A stretch of DNA of 64,000 bases from assembly GCA_937936675.1 (NCBI GenBank), contig CALDDL010000352.1:1-64000 (forward strand), given 5' to 3'. Shown piece after piece: positions 57,801 through 64,000 of the stretch (position 1 is the first letter of the stretch; each line of letters begins with the position of its first letter). The notes beneath the pieces were generated by a model. That model made no database searches, was not told where the DNA came from, and saw only the letters and a list, made by a program, of their open reading frames with translations. Source of the stretch: an uncultured bacterium. Its GTDB lineage: Bacteria; Bacteroidota; Ignavibacteria; Ignavibacteriales; Melioribacteraceae. A program made the position numbers and the translations under genes.

Positions 57801-57984
57801 TTTTATCTAAATTTAAATTCCCTCTGAACTCTTTAGAACTAAAAAATGAACTTAAAACCGATAAACCCAGTAATTCCCTAGCGTTCTTATTCTGAGCGAT
57901 CAGAGCACCTTTCCTATCCAGAATTAAGATAAGTTCTTCTGAATCCTTAAGTTCAAATGCGCTATTTAAGTCGTTCTTTGCCAT
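54859..57984 (-). CDS. Multi-PAS hybrid sensor with degenerate kinase core and receiver domain
   Basis: A 1041-aa soluble protein with several PAS-like domains, the clearest near residues 395-510 (LIKNNPEPIFVYDLENLKFREVSDAALKLYGY) and 515-640. A HisKA-like helix with FHEILTPINVIIGF follows. The ATPase domain is eroded: the N-box lacks Asn (KLISFLSLLLDF), and the G1 box reads MDTKSGI. A C-terminal receiver is intact (LEDQ, phospho-Asp in MMDINLKG, Lys in IPKPL). Autophosphorylation is doubtful, so it may act as a phosphatase, scaffold or receiver. It starts 3 bases after the FN3 lipoprotein gene, so it is probably cotranscribed with the exopolysaccharide genes. Confidence 0.85.
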   Translation of the reverse strand: MAKNDLNSAFELKDSEELILILDRKGALIAQNKNARELLGLSVLSSFFSSKEFRGNLNLDKIEASFFASLETDSEIKFETKIGDGIYEFSFNQMKSENNAYISVRIKRAESTVTKEFDVKKIIIPQNEINSFNNHPALKKIIDRIKSVYPFSFIERKKIEKDTNQLSSIFIIRDNEGKLLIANNYFWDLISDDSKRNKAGHENLALPEILLDTFNYCEKIINNSKSIVIIDSLAIPSLKEKGYNQLLISFPILDIDNNVLAYIYSSIEKNEIENHDKSKSTEYIRNLALPIVLIDEEDSVINTSIEFDRLFELNLNRKIVGQSIYDVFSAPLLNAIAEYKKIANYNSERTLEYSFTGRNNYLLEVKIVGILDFDNKPDGIQILFSKKDSEIQKLEKKAKYSDYLIKNNPEPIFVYDLENLKFREVSDAALKLYGYNRNEFLNLDLTDLYSPEDIQTLLSEKDKKPDSTKFRGPWRQKRKDNSTVFVEMSSSEIEFNGTKTHLNIIRDITETIESGKKNTIYKALYENCNELLLVTDNDGFIVTANELVTKKLGYSKKDLEKRPFLSLVGDSERARVNKDIFYANITRTTPVDISLKKSNGDLVQSKVIVTPIFDYKNDVESFSIIIRLDGISSSNDISEESSSKKIDAPFLSNVFHEILTPINVIIGFVQEINESLENPTEEQKEAIDIIKQNQKLLLHIMDNAVEYSRIIQKNTKIKPEEISFSEIFNEVENQNIKTIKSKGISIKYNSFPETIKLETDKSKLISFLSLLLDFTVQISRESSIYFSVNDFDKNYCSIGLMDTKSGITELLLKAIKEILLDDENSIRKNYGLSRFSVKLFTQLIEVLSIKTEILEKNSAPNEILFLFPIKFKETTRTDISKGTNTLLPETYSSSVKQHEISQSVKAEKKEEASEIKNIDLTKLSCLYLEDQVDSQILFKVQLKDLKSVEFADSFEAALPLLKTKKFDFIMMDINLKGEYNGLDALRIIQKMPGYSNTPIIASTAYLLPGDKENFIAAGFRDFIPKPLMREKILTILRKIFV

Positions 57985-57987
57985 AAT

Positions 57988-59223
57988 TTAATTTGGTATA
58001 GGAATTTGTACTGTATTTGAATATTGTGAAAATGTTCTGTCAGTTAATATATATCGAATTCTATAAAAATAAGTTTTTCCCTTTTCTATCGTGTTATCTG
58101 TAAATTGGGTAACATCATAAGTAGTAGAACCAATAACCTTAAAAGCTCCCTCTGAATCAGATTTTCTTTCGATTGAAACTCCTCTTTCTAAAGTAGTAAC
58201 ATCAGACCATTTTAATAGTGTAGTGAAAGTCTGTGCATTATAACTAACAATAAGGTCCTTCGGATTAGGAACATCAGTATAATAAGTTGAAACCGATATC
58301 TCATTTGAATATCCGCTTACCCCTGATGCTGTATAATATGCAATCCTATATTTATAAGTCAATGAAGGTTGAACTGAAGTATCAAAATATTCAGTTGTGT
58401 TTGGAGGAGCATTTGGTGAAAGACGAGACCACTGTCCAAGAGAATTTTGCCTCTCTATTATGAACCCTAATTCATTCGGCACAAAATCGTTCCAAGTAAG
58501 TCTTATTGAAGAAGCACCAATTGCTTCTGCTTGTAAATTCCATATCCCACCCGGTACACTTGATGTTGATACTTCATTACTAAATCCTGAAGCACCCGAA
58601 TTATTTGTAGCTCTTACTTTATATGAATAATCTATATAAGCAGATAAACCTTCATCATTAGTACTAATGGTATTTTTTGGAAGTGTTTTTACTATTCTGT
58701 AATTGCCTTCTAAACCATCTTTTCGCCAGACTTCATAATTAGTTTCATTGCTCGAACTGTCGTCCCATAAAAGATTTATTGTATAATCGTTTATTCGAGT
58801 GAGAACTAAATTCCCCGGAGCTTTAGGAGGGGATTCCTTTACAAATATATTTTCCTGAACCTTGCTTACTTTTAACTTCCCTGCTTTGTTATACACAATC
58901 ACATAATATTTAATTCTTTTAAAAAGCGTGGTTGAATCGACATTTAAAAATAAATTAGGATTCGACCCATCTGTGTTTTGAGTTACTTTTTGAACAAAGA
59001 CATCATTAAGAAAAATTTCATAGTGTGTTAATCCACCGCCATTTGCTCCGTCGGTCGCTGTATATTCAATCTTATTTTTCCCAACAACTACCGTATCACC
59101 GGTTACCGGTTTCTTCAACTCAATTGTAGGTGCCGATGATGATGTTGATGGATTTTCGGTTATTGTTTCCACACAACCTACAATTAAGAAACCTAGAAAT
59201 AATATTATGAATGCTTTTTTCAT
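57988..59223 (-). CDS. Lipoprotein with fibronectin type III domains
   Basis: A 411-aa predicted lipoprotein. The start is set at ATG 59223, which gives a clean signal peptide with lipobox LIVGC; the longer frame adds 29 residues without signal character. An Ig-like region (about 30-130) is followed by three FN3 domains (about 135-225, 230-320, 325-410), each with L.W.D/N and Y.YRV/I strands. It is probably a surface or periplasmic binding protein. It lies between the GATase/NodB-like gene and the PAS sensor; a role in polysaccharide anchoring is inferred. Confidence 0.8.
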   Translation of the reverse strand: MKKAFIILFLGFLIVGCVETITENPSTSSSAPTIELKKPVTGDTVVVGKNKIEYTATDGANGGGLTHYEIFLNDVFVQKVTQNTDGSNPNLFLNVDSTTLFKRIKYYVIVYNKAGKLKVSKVQENIFVKESPPKAPGNLVLTRINDYTINLLWDDSSSNETNYEVWRKDGLEGNYRIVKTLPKNTISTNDEGLSAYIDYSYKVRATNNSGASGFSNEVSTSSVPGGIWNLQAEAIGASSIRLTWNDFVPNELGFIIERQNSLGQWSRLSPNAPPNTTEYFDTSVQPSLTYKYRIAYYTASGVSGYSNEISVSTYYTDVPNPKDLIVSYNAQTFTTLLKWSDVTTLERGVSIERKSDSEGAFKVIGSTTYDVTQFTDNTIEKGKTYFYRIRYILTDRTFSQYSNTVQIPIPN

Positions 59224-59310
59224 ATATCTGTTTGCTAATGAGAAAAAAAATATATTATGAGAAACAATATATAAATTTTTAAATAATTTCGGTCGGTTAG
59301 ATTCTAACAA

Positions 59311-61203
59311 TTATGCATTATCAAAATCTATGAGAAGTGCTCTTGTTTCATGAGGCTCCATTTTATCTACATAAAAGAATATAGTTTGTCCTTCATCTTT
59401 TAATTCATACTTAGGAATTTTAGTATTTATTATATCCGCAGTAACTTCTACATTTTTGATCTTCTTATTAACATGAACTTCAATCACAACATCTCTTGTA
59501 ACCTTATCCGATGGATTATTCAATTCAACTGAAATTCTACGTTTGCTTCTCGTTTCATATCTTACTTCAACAACATTGCGTCTCAACCACCATTCCTTTA
59601 AGTCTTCTAATGAAGTAACCCAGACATTCTTTTTCTTTAAGTACTTTAATATATCTTGAAGCACACCAACATATTGAGGCTGCAATTGATATTCAGTATG
59701 TACTTTTAATACATAAAGTCCGCCTTCAAATTGAACCCGATCAATATCTTCTTCATAAGTATATTGCTGAAACTTTGGATCAGTCAATCCATAATTCTTA
59801 ATAATATCTATATCGTCTCGTGCGGTTTTTGTGATAATAATTATTGGTTTGCCGTCCATTATCTTTACTTCTGGAACCGATCTATCTGTAAGTGAATCAG
59901 TAACCAAAAAATCAAATCCGTTTTGAGCTAATACTTGAACTGTATTATCATCATAATAGCCATATAAAGGCATAATTGCTTTTACATCCGAACCAGTCGC
60001 TTTGTTTAATGAATCTTTCGTTACCAAAATGGTTTGTTCTTGAATCTCTTTCGAGAACAATCTATTTACCGTATCTTCCGGCGAAGAGATAAATCCTATA
60101 TCTGTAATAGTACCGATACTTCCTACCCTGCTTAAGCTCTTAATAAGTGCTTTATTTTCTGCTGCATCTTCGGGAGAAACAAAAAATGTTACCGGCATTG
60201 TTTTCTGTCTTATAGAAGGTAATATATTATTTACATTATAAATATTATCGCCTAGTGTAGGAAAAATTACTGCTGCTGATTCATAAGGCTTAGGCCAATC
60301 TTTTACATATGCAGTTGGGTTATATGTTAACCAATTTAAGGAATTATTAAATAGTCTTTCGAAGTAGATAAAATCTTTTTGTATTCCGAGCACAGAATTA
60401 ATTTCAAAGCCATACCATACAAATCTTCCTTTGCCATAACTGCCATAAGCTATTCCGGCACTTCTATTAATCTGTTCAACTACTAAACCTGCTTCTTTTC
60501 TAAAATCGAACCAAAAACTTACTTGAACTGTTCTCGGTTCTAATACTTCTGCATATATCGGTCTATCCCATGTAGCTATCTTAAGTGTGTATCCGCTCGG
60601 TATTCCTGCGGTTATGGGTAAGTTTCCTCTAAGTGTATGAATCTTAAAGGTTTCTTCAGGTTTAATCTCTTTATTAAATTTTATTCCGAAGATTTCGGTA
60701 AAGAAATCCCATCCTCTCCATTTCCCTTCATCAGAAAAAGTGGCAGGACCGCCTGTTACAAAAAGACTACCTCCATTTTCAATATACTTTTTTATTTTTA
60801 TTAATTGTTTATCGCTTAAAGACTTCGTTCCCGGAAGTACAAGAATTTTGTATTCCATGAAATTTCCGACTTCGATATCGGCATCATAAATAATATCATA
60901 TTTATATTTAGCATTAGAAACAAATTTTTTCCACGTATCCACATTATCCTGAAGCCAAGTACTCCCCGGATCAAGCATTCTTTCTGTGTATTTAGAATAA
61001 AGAATCGCAACTTTATATTGCTTCTCTTTATAAAGAACTTCTAAATTCTTTTTTGATGGAATTATTTCATCCACTTCGTATTTTCCGTAGATATTACGAA
61101 CCACTAAAAGAAAAATTAATATACCTGCAATTAACAGGACAAGTCCTGATAAAAATATTATCAAGTAATTAACTCGAAGTCCTTTTGTTTCGCCTACCGC
61201 CAT
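59311..61203 (-). CDS. Membrane-anchored protein with GATase-like and degenerate NodB-like domains
   Basis: A 630-aa protein with one N-terminal transmembrane helix (about 14-36). Next is a glutamine-amidotransferase-like fold (YKILVLPGTKSLSDKQLIKIKKYIENGGSLFVTGG, about 115-155). Then comes a polysaccharide-deacetylase-like barrel (AAVIFPTLGDNIYNVNNILPSIRQKTMPVTFFVSPEDA, from about 312). The barrel lacks the second NodB metal motif (HxxxH region reads VGSIGTITDIGF), and the first reads TLGDN, so deacetylase activity is unlikely. A C-terminal beta-rich domain follows. It overlaps the small TSEGY gene by 10 bases. A structural or binding role in exopolysaccharide export is inferred. Confidence 0.7.
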   Translation of the reverse strand: MAVGETKGLRVNYLIIFLSGLVLLIAGILIFLLVVRNIYGKYEVDEIIPSKKNLEVLYKEKQYKVAILYSKYTERMLDPGSTWLQDNVDTWKKFVSNAKYKYDIIYDADIEVGNFMEYKILVLPGTKSLSDKQLIKIKKYIENGGSLFVTGGPATFSDEGKWRGWDFFTEIFGIKFNKEIKPEETFKIHTLRGNLPITAGIPSGYTLKIATWDRPIYAEVLEPRTVQVSFWFDFRKEAGLVVEQINRSAGIAYGSYGKGRFVWYGFEINSVLGIQKDFIYFERLFNNSLNWLTYNPTAYVKDWPKPYESAAVIFPTLGDNIYNVNNILPSIRQKTMPVTFFVSPEDAAENKALIKSLSRVGSIGTITDIGFISSPEDTVNRLFSKEIQEQTILVTKDSLNKATGSDVKAIMPLYGYYDDNTVQVLAQNGFDFLVTDSLTDRSVPEVKIMDGKPIIIITKTARDDIDIIKNYGLTDPKFQQYTYEEDIDRVQFEGGLYVLKVHTEYQLQPQYVGVLQDILKYLKKKNVWVTSLEDLKEWWLRRNVVEVRYETRSKRRISVELNNPSDKVTRDVVIEVHVNKKIKNVEVTADIINTKIPKYELKDEGQTIFFYVDKMEPHETRALLIDFDNA

Positions 61204-61679
61204 CTTAATTTATCTTCGTTTGTTTTTTCTTTTTTCTGTGTATCTACATAACCTTCCGATGTATAACGCTGGAACTTCTTCTTAGGGACATATTTTTCAC
61301 CTTCGGATGTGCTCGTTGCTCTAGAAGGTTTCTGATAATACTGCTGTTCAGAAGTACTTACAAAAGACGGGCGCAATTCAGGAGCTTGCTGCGGAGGAGC
61401 TTGATTATAAATAGGTGCTTGTCTGCCCCTGGTCTCCCTTGTTTCTCTTGTTACATATCCTTCATCGGCAAAAGTCCTTCTAACTTCTTCTTGATAACCT
61501 TCTGAAGTTAATCCCATCGGAGTAATAAGTTCTCCGGGGACTACTGCCGGCTGCGGTGCGTCTGCAGTTAATCCGCGCCTCTCTCTTACTTTATAAAGTA
61601 TATATGCACCTACCGCTAATATAAAAGTCGATATAGTAGCGACTAAGATGATAAGTGATAAAATCGGTATCAATTCCAT
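61194..61679 (-). CDS. Small single-pass membrane protein with TSEGY-type repeats
   Basis: A 161-aa protein with one transmembrane helix (about 7-30) and a disordered tail rich in Pro, Gln, Arg and Glu. Short repeated motifs occur as LTSEGYQEEV, ADEGYVTRET, TSEGEKYV and RYTSEGYVDT. It is unrecognised. It lies 22 bases after the glycosyltransferase and overlaps the next gene, so it may be an accessory to the synthase, analogous in position to small IcaD/PgaD subunits but not homologous by eye. Confidence 0.65.
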   Translation of the reverse strand: MELIPILSLIILVATISTFILAVGAYILYKVRERRGLTADAPQPAVVPGELITPMGLTSEGYQEEVRRTFADEGYVTRETRETRGRQAPIYNQAPPQQAPELRPSFVSTSEQQYYQKPSRATSTSEGEKYVPKKKFQRYTSEGYVDTQKKEKTNEDKLRWR

Positions 61680-61701
61680 AATAACCTCTTAATTTCTTAA
61701 A

Positions 61702-63132
61702 CTATTTTTTTGCACCGACAGAAGCAGTTGCCGGTTGTTGTGACATACCGGTTCTTTCTAATTTGCCCCATGTCATCTTAAAACCTAGAAATTCTTCAAC
61801 TGTTGCCATTGCTTTTGTGATATCAATTACTAAAATAAAGACCATTCGATAAATGATTGCGTAAGGAACTAATCTAAATTCTTCTTTTTCTACTGCTATA
61901 CAATAAACCGCCGCCATCATATCCAGAACCGCAATTCCCACCCACCATAAAAACAGAATACTCGACATTCCATAAAATAGAGCAACTATAATAAAAAATA
62001 GATTCACAAAAATATTCATTGCTGGCCAGAATAATCCTTCATAAAACATTGACCACAAAATAATTGTATTATTAAAATTGAGAGTAGGATTATACAAGTG
62101 ATTTTTATGTTTCCTGATTGCTTGTAATATCCCTCTTGTCCATCTATAACGCTGTTTCAATAATTGATTTAGTTTTACAGGAGCCTCGGTATATGCTATC
62201 GCCAATGGCTCGTATATAATTTTCCATCCTTTTGCTAATATCTTAAGAGTAACATCACAATCCTCGGCAAATGTATCACTGGAATAAAATCCGGCATCTT
62301 TTAATGCTGTTTTTCTAAATACTCCTATTGGTCCCGGAATAATATTTACCATCTTTAGAAAACCTTGAGCACTTCTTGCCATATTAAGACCTTCAATATA
62401 TTCAAGAGCCTGCAAGTCTGTTAACATTCTTTTTCGGTTCTCAATCTTAACGTTTCCGGCAACAGCACCAACCGATGGATCTACAAAATGCCTTAAAGCC
62501 ATCTTCAAAGAATTTGGATGTAACTGCGAATCTCCATCCATGCATAAAACAAAATTCGCTTCGGAATACTGAATCCCGGCATTTAATGCTTTCGCTTTTC
62601 CGCCATTGGCTTTGTTTATTAAAGATACTTTTACTAACGAATTTTTCCCTTTGTGATACCCTACTAATGTCTCTGCTACTTCTGCAGTCTTATCTTTAGA
62701 ACCATCATTTATTATAATTATTTCATAATTAGGATAATTCATTTCTAATAATGATTCTACTGAAAATCTCACCACTTTTTCTTCATTGAATACAGGGACT
62801 AATATCGATATGAATGGTGTATAAGTGTCTATGTTTTGAACTGAATATTTTGTTAAATAAAAATATGCCATGAACATTGTAGTAAAATATTTTATGAGGA
62901 GAATAAATAAAAATATTACTAAGGATACAATAGAGGCATAAACGAAAAGACCACTTAATGTAAGAATTGTTAATGGTAGCGTGAAAACTATAACTAATAT
63001 TAAAATAACAGATAAAACACCTGAGATAAGAATTAATCTTAGCATTTCGTGAGCTTTATCTTTTTTAGGCGGTTTTAATTCCCTATTGTCTAAAGCTATC
63101 TGATATTTTGTATTTTTATTTTTTTTGTCCAT
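61702..63132 (-). CDS. Family 2 processive glycosyltransferase, IcaA/PgaC-like
   Basis: A 476-aa inner-membrane polysaccharide synthase. Two N-terminal helices (about 30-85) are followed by a GT-A domain with IIINDGSKDKT, the DxD in CMDGDSQLHP, TFAEDCDVTLKILAKGW (catalytic Asp), and QRYRWTRG (QxxRW). Three or four C-terminal helices follow. The motifs are those of beta-glycan synthases such as poly-GlcNAc synthase. There is no PilZ domain in the protein. It is likely the core enzyme of the operon that runs down to the PAS sensor. Confidence 0.88.
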   Translation of the reverse strand: MDKKNKNTKYQIALDNRELKPPKKDKAHEMLRLILISGVLSVILILVIVFTLPLTILTLSGLFVYASIVSLVIFLFILLIKYFTTMFMAYFYLTKYSVQNIDTYTPFISILVPVFNEEKVVRFSVESLLEMNYPNYEIIIINDGSKDKTAEVAETLVGYHKGKNSLVKVSLINKANGGKAKALNAGIQYSEANFVLCMDGDSQLHPNSLKMALRHFVDPSVGAVAGNVKIENRKRMLTDLQALEYIEGLNMARSAQGFLKMVNIIPGPIGVFRKTALKDAGFYSSDTFAEDCDVTLKILAKGWKIIYEPLAIAYTEAPVKLNQLLKQRYRWTRGILQAIRKHKNHLYNPTLNFNNTIILWSMFYEGLFWPAMNIFVNLFFIIVALFYGMSSILFLWWVGIAVLDMMAAVYCIAVEKEEFRLVPYAIIYRMVFILVIDITKAMATVEEFLGFKMTWGKLERTGMSQQPATASVGAKK

Positions 63133-63297
63133 TTCTAAATTCTTTTAATAAAGAGAGAATACAATTAACGTGCCACCAAATAATGTTCGTTTTTAACAAT
63201 TATTCAATTAATACATCCAATTAAAATACCAAAATGAGACAGAAGCCATAGAAAGAGACAAATTAACCACAAATTATATATAAATATAAAATCTTTT

Positions 63298-63355
63298 TTA
63301 ACTTATTGCAAGCAAATAAGTTAATCGATTTCCTTAAAGTGTATTGCTAAGGAAA
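63298..63355. other. Two tandem hairpins between the beta-barrel and glycosyltransferase genes
   Basis: TTAACTTATT/AATAAGTTAA (10-bp arms, 63298-63307 and 63315-63324) and TTTCCTTA/TAAGGAAA (8-bp arms, 63329-63336 and 63348-63355). Neither is followed by a T run on the minus strand, so they are not canonical terminators. They may stabilise the upstream transcript. The rest of the 244-base gap shows nothing else. Confidence 0.5.
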
Positions 63356-63376
63356 CGGCATAAGCTTCTATAATTA

Positions 63377-64000
63377 TTAAAATATTCCAATATAAGCAGA
63401 AAGACTCCCTGATAAAGATTTATAACTTCCATCATATCTATATGACTGTGAATAAGTTATCTTACCAAATACAGATAAAAAGTCCCACGGTTTATATCTA
63501 AATTCTCCGGAAATTTCACCGATTATAAAATCTACAGAAGGGACATATCCGATTTTTGCAAAACCTATAAGCTCCATATTGTCTAGTGGCTTATAGCTCC
63601 CTTCGCCCCAAATACTATGAGAAGAAAACCGCTGAGGAGAATAATATAATGGTGAAATAAAGGCGAAATCTATAAAATTAAATTCATATCCAAAAAATCC
63701 ATTTACTAAAAATCTTCTTCCAATTCTTAACAAGAGATCATTACCTTCATTTTTATCCGATATAAAGTAATACGAATAATATCCATATAGTTTTAGCAAA
63801 TCTCTGTAAACATGTTGTGCCGATAATCTATACATTTCGGTTTTAGAACGAGTGCCTACTAAAAATGGAGAATAAAGTAATAATCTTGTATCAGTGTTTT
63901 CGTAATATCCGGTAATAATCGTTTTATCAGGCACTTCATACTTAATCATGAAGTCACCAATATTTTTATTTGCTTCACCTCTTATATTTAATGGTCCATA
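63377..64000 (-). CDS. Beta-barrel outer-membrane protein, C-terminal part (runs off the window)
   Basis: The reading frame is open to the window end, so the gene is partial at its 5' side; the internal ATG at 63949 is not its start. The visible 207 residues are alternating aromatic strands (YGYYSYYFISD, FFGYEFNFIDFAF, GEFRYKPWDFL) ending in the aromatic SAYIGIF, like an outer-membrane barrel. Position upstream of a PgaC-like synthase suggests an exporter barrel like PgaA or YaiO; this is inferred from context. Confidence 0.7.
   Translation of the reverse strand, partial: YGPLNIRGEANKNIGDFMIKYEVPDKTIITGYYENTDTRLLLYSPFLVGTRSKTEMYRLSAQHVYRDLLKLYGYYSYYFISDKNEGNDLLLRIGRRFLVNGFFGYEFNFIDFAFISPLYYSPQRFSSHSIWGEGSYKPLDNMELIGFAKIGYVPSVDFIIGEISGEFRYKPWDFLSVFGKITYSQSYRYDGSYKSLSGSLSAYIGIF

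Noticed and set aside
63298..63324. 10-bp-arm hairpin as a terminator of the beta-barrel gene.
   Set aside because: The sequence following it on the minus strand is A-rich rather than T-rich.
1..64000. CRISPR arrays, insertion sequences, prophage or integrase genes, rRNA operon.
   Set aside because: None was seen: no regularly spaced repeats, no transposase or integrase coding sequence, and no rRNA-like sequence.

Overview
The window is AT-rich, densely coded bacterial chromosome with almost every gene on the minus strand. The gene set suggests a Gram-negative, at least partly anaerobic member of the Bacteroidota/Chlorobiota lineage, most likely Ignavibacteria-like. The evidence is a TonB receptor with a carboxypeptidase-regulatory-like N-terminus, lipoproteins, a TolC/MacAB-type exporter, pyruvate:ferredoxin oxidoreductase, GlnRS beside GluRS, and an HD-domain CCA enzyme. 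Unlike Bacteroidetes proper, several genes have clear purine-rich ribosome binding sites, and two promoters fit TTGACA-N17-TATNTT. The taxon is an inference; no rRNA is present.

Layout. 1-5.9 kb: thiamine uptake and activation (TonB receptor plus thiamin pyrophosphokinase) under a TPP riboswitch with terminator, behind a six-LysM lytic transglycosylase lipoprotein. 6-9.1 kb: chorismate synthase, a glyoxalase-II-like hydrolase, a membrane protein and an ABC-ATPase-like protein that has lost every catalytic motif. 9.1-17.1 kb: a run of outer-membrane protein, NUDIX, PfkB kinase, MtnA, RecO and HtrA, closed by a terminator. 17.2-23 kb: a tripartite MacAB-TolC-type export operon. 23-29.8 kb: a Ser/Thr kinase with a periplasmic Ycf48-like propeller, MurA, a membrane-anchored gluzincin-like protein and CCA nucleotidyltransferase.

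30-36 kb is the main plus-strand block: tRNA-Leu(UAG), trigger factor, ClpP, a histidine kinase with three receiver domains, and GltX. GltX converges on GlnS through a shared bidirectional terminator that contains both stop codons. 37.8-38.9 kb: tRNA-Leu(CAA) and a MazEF-type toxin-antitoxin pair behind a 13-bp-arm palindrome. 38.9-42.9 kb: a tight four-gene operon of an esterase, two ATP-grasp or ATP-grasp-like proteins and a GCS2-type carboxylate-amine ligase, which looks like a small-peptide or amide metabolite pathway. 43-47.7 kb: PFOR (NifJ) with a dihydroorotate-dehydrogenase-like flavoprotein.

47.9-54.8 kb is an SOS mutagenesis locus: lexA, ogt, a DUF72 gene, a DnaE-family polymerase and dinB. 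The polymerase gene is cut in two. The N-terminal half (PHP plus palm with all three catalytic Asp) is on the minus strand in the lexA operon. The C-terminal half (fingers through OB fold) is on the plus strand, convergent with it, and starts next to a LexA-box-like dyad shared with dinB. This looks like an inversion, and it leaves both halves as intact reading frames with plausible SOS-controlled promoters. It is the most striking feature of the window.

54.9-64 kb: an exopolysaccharide-type operon (beta-barrel partial at the window edge, IcaA/PgaC-like glycosyltransferase, small TSEGY-motif membrane protein, GATase-like plus degenerate NodB-like protein, FN3 lipoprotein) followed by a PAS hybrid sensor whose ATPase motifs are eroded.
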